From contig QMPB01000009.1 in the NCBI GenBank assembly GCA_003648395.1, forward strand, positions 1-23,822: a DNA stretch of 23,822 nt, written 5' to 3'. This DNA is from Bacteroidota bacterium. Its GTDB lineage: Bacteria; Bacteroidota; Bacteroidia; Bacteroidales; UBA1556. This document shows positions 1 through 7,413 of this stretch, piece by piece. A program made the translations under genes and the position numbers. The notes below the pieces were generated by a model that made no database searches, was not told the DNA's origin, and worked only from the letters and a program-made list of their open reading frames with translations. Every line of letters starts with the position of its first letter. The stretch's first letter is position 1.

Positions 1-969
1 CCATATAGTCATTGATATAAATATCGCTAATGAAGAGATTACAACAGTGTTATTCCAATTCACTAATCCTATTGTATAGGGATAATAATCGTGGGTCAAA
101 TTATTTGGAAATATGTATAATTCTAGATAATGCCACCATGTATATAATATGGTAGCGTATTTTTCTCCTGTGCTGGCTTCTAGAAAAGGGTTGTTAAGTA
201 ATTCAGTAACTTCTACCGATTTTGGCATGCCAATTAGTGATAATCGGAGTGCAAAATATGCAATTATGCTTAAGGATAATGTACCAAAAATACTCAAAAA
301 CTCTTTCTTTTGATAATAACGAAAGAAGAGTAACGACAATGGAATAATACCTAAAAATGTAAGACTAGTTTCCTTAGATAATGTTCCTAAGAACAAACTG
401 ATAAATACAACCCAAAGATATTTTGATCTTTGATTATCATAGTATTTCAGGGAAAATAGCAATGCCAGAAAACTAAATATAAGAGATAGTATTAAGTCGA
501 AACTCTTGATATTGGCAACCACTTCTGTATTTAATGGATGCGATGTAGCTATTATTGTAGCAACAAAAGCTAAGCTATGCCATTGAACATTTGTTGTATG
601 AAATAGTTTTAATAAAGTAAGATATACCAATACCATTGCCATGGCAAAGAATATTGTGTTTTGTATATGCCAAAGGGTGGGAGATAATCCAAATATGGAA
701 TATTCTATATTGAATATTAGTTGTGATAGTGGTCGGTACCTACCTCCAGAAAGTAGTTCTTTACCTTCGCCAAGGAAACCCGCAAAGGCATCAGTAGAAA
801 ATATCTTATAAATACCTTCAATACCTCCCTTGGTAAACTTATTATCGGTAATCATCATTATATCATCAGAAGCAAAATCAAAACTCCAGGTATTAGCATA
901 TAATAAAATACCAAAAGTAAATATTATAATTAGCTGTATTTGTTTGATATTAAGTGATTTTATAGACAT
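1..969 (-). CDS. TMTC/DUF1736-like multi-pass membrane glycosyltransferase, 3' end cut off by the window
   Basis: This open frame starts at the ATG at 967-969 and runs off the left edge, giving 323 residues without a stop. It is strongly hydrophobic. A first membrane segment lies at about residues 8-27, followed by an external loop with WSFDFASDD (28-36), an acidic motif typical of GT-C glycosyltransferases. It then shows RYRPLSQ (77-83), HPLNTEVVANI (144-154), LSKETS (197-202) and NLTHDYYPY (290-298). In this order the motifs match the TMTC/DUF1736 family, whose members are membrane O-glycosyltransferases using lipid-linked sugars and usually carrying C-terminal TPR repeats; that part would lie outside the window. 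Substrate and acceptor cannot be inferred. No partner gene is visible, because the next gene upstream is separated by about 570 bases of repeat-rich DNA. The family call is by motif reading; the GT-C membrane enzyme class is the surer part. Confidence 0.72.
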   Translation of the reverse strand, partial: MSIKSLNIKQIQLIIIFTFGILLYANTWSFDFASDDIMMITDNKFTKGGIEGIYKIFSTDAFAGFLGEGKELLSGGRYRPLSQLIFNIEYSIFGLSPTLWHIQNTIFFAMAMVLVYLTLLKLFHTTNVQWHSLAFVATIIATSHPLNTEVVANIKSFDLILSLIFSFLALLFSLKYYDNQRSKYLWVVFISLFLGTLSKETSLTFLGIIPLSLLFFRYYQKKEFLSIFGTLSLSIIAYFALRLSLIGMPKSVEVTELLNNPFLEASTGEKYATILYTWWHYLELYIFPNNLTHDYYPYTIGLVNWNNTVVISSLAIFISMTIW

Positions 970-1105
970 TGGTATTCGCTGATGATTTAATAAATGATGG
1001 ATGTAAAAATAATAAAAAAACGGATAGATTCTAAAGCATATATTAGCTAGTTTCAGAGGTATAAGTAATAGGCAGGATATACTGTCGTATTATTTAATAG
1101 TTTAA

Positions 1106-1152
1106 TAATTCGATTAATTAGCCCGCCTACCGGCCGGCAGGTGTAATTCGAT
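1106..1152. repeat. GC-rich palindromic REP-like element flanked by 9-bp direct repeats
   Basis: The sequence TAATTCGAT occurs at 1106-1114 and again at 1144-1152. Between the two copies is a 29-base stretch centred on a near-palindrome built from CCGGCCGG (about 1125-1142). Its GC content is far above the surrounding AT-rich DNA. The arrangement looks like a small mobile REP or MITE-like insertion with a target-site duplication. No coding capacity is seen. Confidence 0.5.
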
Positions 1153-1290
1153 GATAAATTTGCATCTTAAATTTACATATATAGCTGTATATTACGATAG
1201 TAAAAAATACATATTGGTTTGGTGACAATTTATATGCGTCTGCCCTGTCATTACATATGTTAGATTTTGATTTTTAAAATTATTTTTAAT

Positions 1291-1350
1291 CAACCTCCCG
1301 CCACCCAATTGCCTCGCTGCCACCTTTTCAAAGGGGGACTTAGGTTTTTT
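1291..1350. repeat. Bacteroidota-type intergenic repeat (degenerate)
   Basis: This stretch is a local GC island with CCGCCACCCAATTGCCTCGC and then CTTTTCAAAGGGGGACTTAGG. The wording resembles intergenic repeats I associate with Bacteroidota genomes (forms of 'CCCCCTTTGAAGGGGG' and 'GGCAGCGAGGCAATTGGGTGG'). It lies between the membrane glycosyltransferase and the CTHC protein. The open frame across it (1192-1395, minus) has the composition of translated repeat and is not called as a gene. The rest of 970-1538 holds only the repeats listed here and AT-rich DNA. Confidence 0.4.
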
Positions 1351-1395
1351 TGTACTTGCTCGGTATAAAGAAAAAGGTTCGTAATAGTGGACCAA

Positions 1396-1425
1396 AAGCT
1401 CGGGAAATCCCTTCTTTCCGAGCTT
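1396..1425. repeat. Intergenic hairpin (AAGCTCGG arms)
   Basis: Left arm AAGCTCGG (1396-1403) plus AAA (1405-1407) pairs with TTTCCGAGCTT (1415-1425), with a single bulged G at 1404 and a 7-base loop. It lies downstream of the CTHC gene on the minus strand but lacks a clear poly-U tract, so it is not a canonical terminator. A related CCGAG/CTCGG hairpin sits on the other side of that gene at 3483-3494. Confidence 0.55.
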
Positions 1426-1462
1426 AAAAGGGTAAAACTCAATAAAACTAGATGAAAAATAG

Positions 1463-1479
1463 GTCCGTTATTACGGACT
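1463..1479. repeat. Short inverted repeat GTCCGT-TATT-ACGGAC, shared with 3497-3510
   Basis: A 6-bp stem with a TATT loop occupies 1463-1478. The 14-base word CGTTATTACGGACT (1466-1479) recurs exactly at 3497-3510, so copies of the same repeat family lie on both sides of the 1539-3038 gene. Confidence 0.55.
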
Positions 1480-1538
1480 ATTTTGCAATTATTAGCACAG
1501 CCTCTGAATCTAAAAGAGATATGGCACTAATCTATTCT

Positions 1539-3038
1539 TTATTTTAACTCACATTTAACAGTATTCTTAACTGATATATCAAGTTCAAAGCTATATACTT
1601 TAAAAACGTCATTCCAAACAATTACATTTATCGTGCTATCTTCAATATAGGATCCAAATATAATTTCATTTTTATCAAAATAATAGTCATATTGCGTAGA
1701 AATAGTATTTTTATAGAATGACTCTATTGAAACATAATTCTCCTTTATTTGATAAAAGTACTTATTATTAAATTTAATAAAATCATTTCTTAATTCTACT
1801 CTTAGCGTATCATTTGTAAAAACAGGATAATTTTGTTTTATAAATGATGTTGTTAATAATTGATAGTTACTATCTTTTTTAGAATAGACATATGGATAAT
1901 TAACTAGATTAACAAATACATCTTCCCCACTAAAAACACTAACATCAAATTTAAAAGCATCATAATACAATTCCAGACTAATTTGTTTTGAAGGCAATTC
2001 CAAATCTAGAAAACGTTCAAATTGTAACGTATCATTCTTTACAAGGAATTGACCGAGAATTTGATTGTTATCAAAGTAATCTTCTTTATTATTTGAATAT
2101 TTCTTTATTGGATAAATATATTTTTCATTCAAATACCCATATTGACAAAAAATATTTGGTGCATAATAATAATCACCTTGTTTAAATCTATCAACAAACA
2201 CAATATGTTTAACTCTTTCAAGTGAATTATTTATAATAACAATGTAGTGTTTATAACCGACATTAACGTTGTTTTGTTTAATATTAAGTGTAGGAATTCG
2301 AACTAAAAAGGAAAATGATGAGTCAATAAAATTACAAGATAGAATCTCTATTTTATCAAGATTTAATTGTTTACGATAACTTTTTTGAATCTGACTTGTA
2401 TCTCCAAAAAAGTACTTAAGTGTATCTAATATCATAGAAGAAGGATCAAAATCGGAAACAGAAAATTCGTCATTAATGTTCCTAATTTTAATCATTGTGT
2501 TTGAATTACTATTATATCCATATACAATAGAGTCATTAGGTATGTATATATTATAAAAGCCTTTATATATACTAATTGAATCTGCAACAAATATATTATC
2601 CCTAGTAGTAATATGAGCAGCAAACTTTGGTACGGTCATGTCTTGAATCAATAGAGAGTTCTTTTCATAAATAACAAATAATGGCATCTCGCTGTTCTCA
2701 AATGAATTACAAATATCTTGAGAAAGTATAATAAGCTCCTTATGCTTTTTAAGGAAACTTGAAATACCAATTTTTCTGCCAATATTATAAATAAAATTAT
2801 CTTTTGACTTAGAATTTGTAACAAAAAGCATTTTGTAACCTTTTTTTTGATATTCTAAAAATAAAGGGGCTGCCTGAGAAAAACAATGTGTACACACATT
2901 TTCTTTAATTACAAAGATCAAAGTTGAATCCTTTATTTCTGGCAATTTTTCTTTTAAATAATCAACAGCTGTAGTTTGACCATAAATAAAACTAAAACTT
3001 ATAATAAAAATTATCAAAATTAAATACTTTTTTTTCAT
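1539..3038 (-). CDS. Exported protein of unknown function with thioredoxin-like CTHC motif
   Basis: The protein has 499 residues. An N-terminal signal peptide (Lys-rich start, hydrophobic residues 5-19, likely cleavage near YGQ at 19-21) indicates export. There is no lipobox cysteine. Residues about 25-135 look like a thioredoxin fold: the strand LIFVIKENV runs into C49-T-H-C52, and MPLFVIYEK (118-126) fits the cis-proline strand. The remaining 360 residues are rich in beta-strand-like alternation with many Asn, Asp, Tyr and Ser; they could form a beta-propeller or sandwich, but no family is recognised. The gene stands alone between two repeat-rich spacers, with candidate operators upstream at 3048-3113 and 3175-3206. 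A periplasmic thiol-disulfide or redox-sensing role is only an inference from the CxxC motif. Base composition is even more AT-rich than its neighbours, which may indicate accessory origin. Confidence 0.75.
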   Translation of the reverse strand: MKKKYLILIIFIISFSFIYGQTTAVDYLKEKLPEIKDSTLIFVIKENVCTHCFSQAAPLFLEYQKKGYKMLFVTNSKSKDNFIYNIGRKIGISSFLKKHKELIILSQDICNSFENSEMPLFVIYEKNSLLIQDMTVPKFAAHITTRDNIFVADSISIYKGFYNIYIPNDSIVYGYNSNSNTMIKIRNINDEFSVSDFDPSSMILDTLKYFFGDTSQIQKSYRKQLNLDKIEILSCNFIDSSFSFLVRIPTLNIKQNNVNVGYKHYIVIINNSLERVKHIVFVDRFKQGDYYYAPNIFCQYGYLNEKYIYPIKKYSNNKEDYFDNNQILGQFLVKNDTLQFERFLDLELPSKQISLELYYDAFKFDVSVFSGEDVFVNLVNYPYVYSKKDSNYQLLTTSFIKQNYPVFTNDTLRVELRNDFIKFNNKYFYQIKENYVSIESFYKNTISTQYDYYFDKNEIIFGSYIEDSTINVIVWNDVFKVYSFELDISVKNTVKCELK

Positions 3039-3047
3039 AATTCTAAA

Positions 3048-3113
3048 TTGGGATTAATAGGTTTTTTTAAACTATTTTTTAACCAGAATAAGTTCAAAAC
3101 ATTCTAATCCCAA
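3048..3113. promoter_or_regulatory. Separated 9-bp inverted repeat upstream of the CTHC gene
   Basis: TTGGGATTA (3048-3056) and its exact reverse complement TAATCCCAA (3105-3113) flank a 48-base AT-rich spacer. The left arm begins 10 bases upstream of the ATG at 3038. The arms could be paired operator half-sites or the foot of a leader stem-loop. No protein is known to bind here. Confidence 0.3.
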
Positions 3114-3174
3114 ATTTATACAATATTTATCACACATTACTAAAAATCTTGATTATTATTAAAATTAAGTGTTT

Positions 3175-3206
3175 ATACTTAGTCCACTACGTATAAATAC
3201 TTAGTG
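3175..3206. promoter_or_regulatory. 22-bp near-palindrome plus phased half-site, candidate operator
   Basis: CACTACGTAT (3185-3194), AA, ATACTTAGTG (3197-3206) forms a dyad with 10-base arms and one mismatch. A further half-site, ATACTTAGT, lies at 3175-3183, exactly 22 bases before the identical half-site at 3197-3205, that is, two helical turns. This arrangement is typical of dimeric transcription-factor sites. It sits about 140-170 bases upstream of the CTHC gene. The cognate regulator is not known. Confidence 0.4.
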
Positions 3207-3482
3207 CTTAATTATTGGCAAATTCTACTATATGCATATATTGAGCTTATTACGGCGCTTTGAAGCTTTTACAATATTTTTCTGTGTTTTAGTTTTTTGA
3301 TGAATTATGGTTCGTTTTTAACGGTATTTACGTTGAAAGTTGTCTTTTTTTGGCTAAAAAATGCGCGTTCTTGGTAGTTAAGTCTGTACCCCACAAAGAC
3401 CTTCATTTATATAATTTTTCATTAGCAAATATTTTCCCTTTATAAATCATTAAATATCAATTAAATATAAGATTTTGGTTTT

Positions 3483-3510
3483 CCGAGGGCTCGGTACGTT
3501 ATTACGGACT
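3483..3510. repeat. CCGAG-GG-CTCGG hairpin followed by CGTTATTACGGACT
   Basis: A 5-bp inverted repeat (3483-3494) is followed by the 14-base word at 3497-3510 that is identical to 1466-1479. It is the right-hand member of the repeat pair bracketing the CTHC gene. Confidence 0.5.
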
Positions 3511-3531
3511 TCTCTCCCTTGAGCTAGCGAG

Positions 3532-3560
3532 TCAGAGTGCGACTCCAAGTCGCGCCCTGA
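3532..3560. repeat. REP-like hairpin GCGACT-CCA-AGTCGC
   Basis: A perfect 6-bp stem (3539-3544 with 3548-3553) around a CCA loop is extended, after a 3-base/3-base internal mismatch, by TCAG/CTGA (3532-3535 with 3557-3560). It resembles REP-like intergenic hairpins seen in many Bacteroidota. It lies downstream of the aconitase-family gene but has no poly-U run after it on the minus strand. Confidence 0.45.
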
Positions 3561-3570
3561 CATCTGACGC

Positions 3571-3622
3571 ATTAAACATTAACAATTAAACATTTACAAT
3601 TAACAATTAAACATTAACAATT
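3571..3622. repeat. AT-rich imperfect tandem repeat (ATTAACAATTAAACA type)
   Basis: ATTAAACATTAACAATTAAA and variants are repeated about four times and run right into the stop codon of the aconitase-family gene. A related shorter run lies at 18960-18990 between the DUF58 gene and moxR. It is low-complexity sequence; no function is inferred. Confidence 0.55.
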
Positions 3623-5405
3623 AGCTATTATTTTTAATAAAATTCACCAACCCTTTGGCTTCAAATATCTTCATAAGTTTATCAGGAAGAGGTTCAAAAG
3701 CAATTCTATCGTTTCCAACTATAACTTCACCTTTATCAAAGTCAATATCCAATTTATCGCCTACTTTATAAGCATCAACAACCTCAGGAAGTACTATAAT
3801 TGGCAGTCCTTGGTTTACTGACGAACGGAAGAAGATTCTATTTATAGATTTCACAATAACAGCCTTTACGCCTGCAAATGCTAGTCCAACCGCAGGATGC
3901 TCACGGGAGCTACCACAGCCAAAGTTATCGCCAGCAACAATAATATCGCCAGATTTTACTTTTTTAGTAAAGTTCTTATCAAAACCTTCAAATAAGTATG
4001 GCATTATTGATTCGGCATCGGAGCTTAGTACTTTATAAGTAAGATTGCCAGCAAACATTTGGTCGGTATTTAGATTATCAACGTCGGTATAATTCCAAAT
4101 TCCGTTTGCTCTTCTATTATCGCCTTCAGCTATTTCTGTAGTGCAGCTTTGTTCTTTTACAAAAGGGTATTTATCGTTATGCGATTTACCCCTTGGATCT
4201 ACAATTTTACCAGCAATTGCCGATAGTGCAACTGTAGTAGGAGAGGCGAGGTAAACATTTGAATTAGGGTTTCCCATTCTGCCTTTAAAATTACGATTTG
4301 CAGTAGAAATCACATTATAACCATCGCCTGGTATTCCTTGCCCTGTTCCTAGGCATGGCCCGCATGATGGAGAAAGAACATTAGCATCAGCATCAAGAAA
4401 AATATCTATTAAACCTTCCTTAATTGCCTGTTGATATATTATTCGAGATGCAGGAGTTACCAAAAGCTGAAATCCTTCGGCAACTTTTTTGCCATTTAAG
4501 GCCGCTGCTGCTTCGCGCAGATCTTCTAATCTTCCATTGGTGCAAGTTCCAATAAGTCCTTCATGAAGCGGTGTTCCCTCAACCTCCGATAGTGCTTTCA
4601 CATTATCAACATGGTGTGGTGCTGCCACCACAGGAAATAGCTCACTAAGATTAATATCTATTGTTTTAATATATTCAGCATCATCATCGGCCCAGGTGCC
4701 ATCAGTTATTTCTTCTTTATCATAAAATGCTGCCAAAACTTTGTCTGGAGGAAAAACGGCATTCTTAGCACCCATTTCTGATGCCAAATTTGCCAAAGTC
4801 ATTCTTTCCGAAATTCCTAAATTGGCAACACCATCTCCATGAAATTCTATGGAATTATAATTAGCGCCATCGCTACCAATCATTCCAATTATCCAAAGCG
4901 AAATATCCTTGGCAAATACGCCATTAGGTAGTTCGCCAGATAAGTTGATTTTTATTGTTTCGGGAACTCTAAACCATGTTTCGCCTCGTTTCCATATTCC
5001 TGCAGCCTCGGTACGGTCAATCCCTGCTGCCATTGCATTAAATGCTCCTGCAGTACATGTATGACTATCGCTACCAACTATAAGCATTGATGGCTGAGCG
5101 TGATACGACATTATTTGATGGCAGATTCCTTTTCCTGCATCATAAAACTTATCTACGCCTTGTTCTTTTACAATATTTCTTATATCTTGATATTGTGTTG
5201 CTAGCTTAGCAGTAGTAGGAGGTGCATTATGATCCAATACAATTAATAATTGCTCTGGATTTGCTACTTTTTCACCGCCCATTTTGGCAAAGGTATTTTT
5301 TATACTTGCTGTATTATCGTGTGTTAATACTATATCTGGTTTTGCAAATACAATACTTCCTGTTTTTGCCTTAAATATTTTTTCTACAAATGTTTTTCCT
5401 GCCAT
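3621..5405 (-). CDS. Aconitase-superfamily hydro-lyase, fused large and small subunits (aconitase/homoaconitase/isopropylmalate isomerase type)
   Basis: This 594-residue protein joins the catalytic [4Fe-4S] domains and the swivel domain in one chain. Visible motifs are LDHNAPP (57-63), GSDSHTCTAGAF (111-122), the three cluster cysteines C288 (GTCTNGR), C348 and C351 (SPSCGPC), and the swivel loop FGCGSSREHPA (495-505). LeuC alone is about 420-470 residues with LeuD separate, while AcnA is about 890 and mitochondrial-type aconitase about 750. This size and the SSRE-containing C-terminus fit the single-chain 'homoaconitase family' aconitases of anaerobic bacteria. The reaction is isomerisation of a 2- or 3-hydroxy di- or tricarboxylate by dehydration and rehydration in the cytoplasm. 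Citrate/isocitrate is the likeliest substrate because no leuA or leuB is adjacent, but isopropylmalate or dimethylmalate cannot be excluded. The next gene upstream, alkD-like, starts 115 bases away, so it may be transcribed separately. Confidence 0.9.
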   Translation of the reverse strand: MAGKTFVEKIFKAKTGSIVFAKPDIVLTHDNTASIKNTFAKMGGEKVANPEQLLIVLDHNAPPTTAKLATQYQDIRNIVKEQGVDKFYDAGKGICHQIMSYHAQPSMLIVGSDSHTCTAGAFNAMAAGIDRTEAAGIWKRGETWFRVPETIKINLSGELPNGVFAKDISLWIIGMIGSDGANYNSIEFHGDGVANLGISERMTLANLASEMGAKNAVFPPDKVLAAFYDKEEITDGTWADDDAEYIKTIDINLSELFPVVAAPHHVDNVKALSEVEGTPLHEGLIGTCTNGRLEDLREAAAALNGKKVAEGFQLLVTPASRIIYQQAIKEGLIDIFLDADANVLSPSCGPCLGTGQGIPGDGYNVISTANRNFKGRMGNPNSNVYLASPTTVALSAIAGKIVDPRGKSHNDKYPFVKEQSCTTEIAEGDNRRANGIWNYTDVDNLNTDQMFAGNLTYKVLSSDAESIMPYLFEGFDKNFTKKVKSGDIIVAGDNFGCGSSREHPAVGLAFAGVKAVIVKSINRIFFRSSVNQGLPIIVLPEVVDAYKVGDKLDIDFDKGEVIVGNDRIAFEPLPDKLMKIFEAKGLVNFIKNNS

Positions 5406-5520
5406 GATTAGGGTTTTAAGTTTTGTGTAGCAAAAATGCTAAAAATAACAACAACTTTAATCTATTTTGTTGAAATATTGTATTTGATAATAGTTTGAAA
5501 ATTAAGTTTTGATTATAATC

Positions 5521-6210
5521 TTAAACTTCAATATTTTTGTCTTTGACTATTATTCTTAGAGCTTCTTTTTGGCTTAGTTTTGAGAGCTCTGTCTTTGAAC
5601 AGAAATTCTCAACCCATTGGGGATTCGTTTTGCCATATTCACGAAGAACCCACCCTATAGCCTTGTTTATAAAGAATTCATTACTACCGTTTAATGAGCT
5701 TATTATATATGCTAAAAATTCTGTATCTGTTTTTGATTTATACTTCAGTTGAAAAAGGACAGCACTTCTTTGCAACCAAATATTATTACTTTTTAGCCAC
5801 TTATTGATTATAAGTTCTTTATTTTGAGGGTATTTCATAAAGTAATTGCCAACTAATTTTGGAGCAATAAAATCAACAGTATCCCACCACGATTTATTAA
5901 TAATCAACCATTCATAAAAATAGATATCAGATTCGTCTACAGAGTTTATATATTTATAAGCATATTCTTGAGCAAAATACTGAAGTTCTCGTTGTGGTTC
6001 ATTCCATAATATTTTTACTTCATTTATCATTTCCAATTTATGAATAAGGTATTTCTTAATCATAAATGGCTTTTGTATATTATTTCGAAGGGGAGATTTT
6101 ATTCCAAAGAAATCAAAATTATTCTTCATATAAGCTGCCATCTGTGGTGCTAATACTCCGTTCGAAGCTCGCTTAAACTCAGAAATAATAGTATTTGATA
6201 AATCGTTCAT
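5521..6210 (-). CDS. AlkD-family DNA alkylation repair protein (DNA glycosylase)
   Basis: At 229 residues it matches the AlkD/ALK HEAT-like repeat family, which excises N3- and N7-alkylated purines without base flipping. The segment SWWDTVDFIAPKLVG (107-121) is the family hallmark. By direct counting, W109, D113, R148 and W187 fall at the same numbers as the catalytic and DNA-contacting residues of Bacillus cereus AlkD, which strongly suggests an active enzyme. FFINKAIGWVLREYGK (179-194) is the other conserved helix. It starts 37 bases after the dprA stop codon on the same strand, so the two are probably co-transcribed as a small DNA-processing unit. It is cytoplasmic, with no signal peptide. 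Confidence 0.9.
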   Translation of the reverse strand: MNDLSNTIISEFKRASNGVLAPQMAAYMKNNFDFFGIKSPLRNNIQKPFMIKKYLIHKLEMINEVKILWNEPQRELQYFAQEYAYKYINSVDESDIYFYEWLIINKSWWDTVDFIAPKLVGNYFMKYPQNKELIINKWLKSNNIWLQRSAVLFQLKYKSKTDTEFLAYIISSLNGSNEFFINKAIGWVLREYGKTNPQWVENFCSKTELSKLSQKEALRIIVKDKNIEV

Positions 6211-6247
6211 TTAATAAAGGGCGTGTAATTCTAATTATGTATAATTA

Positions 6248-7345
6248 CTAAATTAATTTATACTGTTTGCCAGGGAAAGACTTTACAACACCTTTAAATT
6301 CGAGGCTTAGCAGAATAGAAGTTGTTTTGGACATTGGTAGGTCAGTAATTATACTAAGTTGATCCACTGAAATAGTTTCGGAACTCATTTTTTCAATAAC
6401 TTTCTCTTCTAGTTCCGATAACTCAACAAATAATTGCTTTTGAGGAGCCTTATTTTCTTCATTATTGGATTCCCAATTCATTAGTTCCTTTATGTCCTTG
6501 GCATTATTAATAAGGTGAGCAACGTTCTTCTTAATCAGCATATTACATCCCGCCGAATTTTCGTCATGTGGCCTGCCTGGAATTGCAAATACATCTCTAT
6601 TATAATCTATTGCCAGAAATGCCGTAATAAGTGAACCCCCGCGTGCCTTTGATTCTACTACAAGAGTAGCATCTGATATTCCGGCAACAATTCTATTGCG
6701 CATGGGGAAATTTTGACGGTCTGGGATAGTTCCTTTGGTAAACTCTGTTAGTAGGCCTCCTTGATTTACCATTTTTTCGGCATATTTGCGATTCTCAGCA
6801 GGGTAAATCCTATCTAATCCATGTCCTAATACACCAATGGTATTTAGCCCATTTGATAATGCATATTTATGACTGCAACTATCAATACCGTATGCCAAGC
6901 CACTAACAATTAGTGTGTTACTCCCTGCAAATTGAGAGATTATTTCCGAACAAATCTCTTGCCCATGATCGCTTGCTTGGCGAGTACCTACTATTGAAAG
7001 TATTTGTGCTGTATTTAAATCTACATTGCCTTTATAATAAAGTAATATGGGTCCATCATCACAATGTTTTAGCCTTTGAGGATAATCTTCATCCAAAAAG
7101 AAGAGCGGTTTTATTTCATGCTTTTCAATAAATAACATTTCCTCTTCTGCTCGTTTCATTACATCGGCAGATTTTATGGATTTGATTATAGAATTTCCAA
7201 TTTGAGGAATCTTTTGAAGATTACTGAAGCTTTCTTTAAAAATAGCCTCTACACCACCACAATATGCGATAAGTTTTTTTGCTTGTATATCACCAACTTT
7301 AGGAATTAGTGTAAGAGCAATTTGGTGTTGTAGTTTAGTATTCAA
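6248..7345 (-). CDS. dprA: DNA-processing protein DprA (Smf), TTG start
   Basis: The 365-residue protein has an N-terminal helix-hairpin-helix/SAM-like region (about 1-70), a Rossmann-like DNA-processing domain (about 75-285) and a C-terminal winged-helix domain (about 300-365). Diagnostic motifs are SIVGTR (117-122), SGLAYGID (148-155), GHGLDRIYP (174-182), FPMRNRIVAG (213-222) and ARGGSLITA (234-242). DprA binds ssDNA and loads RecA during natural transformation; it is widespread even in species not known to be competent. No in-frame ATG exists near the start. TTG at 7343-7345 puts the conserved QIALTLIPKVG at residues 8-18, as in relatives, so the TTG is accepted. A strong hairpin lies 17 bases upstream of this start (7362-7402). 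Confidence 0.93.
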   Translation of the reverse strand: MNTKLQHQIALTLIPKVGDIQAKKLIAYCGGVEAIFKESFSNLQKIPQIGNSIIKSIKSADVMKRAEEEMLFIEKHEIKPLFFLDEDYPQRLKHCDDGPILLYYKGNVDLNTAQILSIVGTRQASDHGQEICSEIISQFAGSNTLIVSGLAYGIDSCSHKYALSNGLNTIGVLGHGLDRIYPAENRKYAEKMVNQGGLLTEFTKGTIPDRQNFPMRNRIVAGISDATLVVESKARGGSLITAFLAIDYNRDVFAIPGRPHDENSAGCNMLIKKNVAHLINNAKDIKELMNWESNNEENKAPQKQLFVELSELEEKVIEKMSSETISVDQLSIITDLPMSKTTSILLSLEFKGVVKSFPGKQYKLI

Positions 7346-7361
7346 TGTGATTTTATTTATT

Positions 7362-7402
7362 ATCTACAATCAAAGCATTATATCAATACTTTGATTGTAG
7401 AT
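7362..7402 (-). promoter_or_regulatory. 14-bp perfect hairpin in the dprA leader
   Basis: ATCTACAATCAAAG (7362-7375) is exactly complementary to CTTTGATTGTAGAT (7389-7402) with a 13-base loop. It lies between the acyl-CoA synthetase stop (7414) and the dprA TTG start (7345). On the minus strand it is followed by ATAATAAATAAAAT rather than a poly-U tract, so it is not a canonical terminator. It may be an RNA-processing or stability element, a weak terminator, or a translational control hairpin for dprA. Confidence 0.55.
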
Positions 7403-7413
7403 CTATTTTAAGT

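Noticed and set aside
1192..1395. 67-codon minus-strand ORF
   Set aside because: It spans a known-looking intergenic repeat and has no domain character or start signal.
3210..3480. Hidden RNA gene or IS remnant in the 3039-3620 spacer
   Set aside because: I found no cloverleaf, no transposase-like frame and no clear terminal inverted repeats; only the listed repeats and dyads are supportable.
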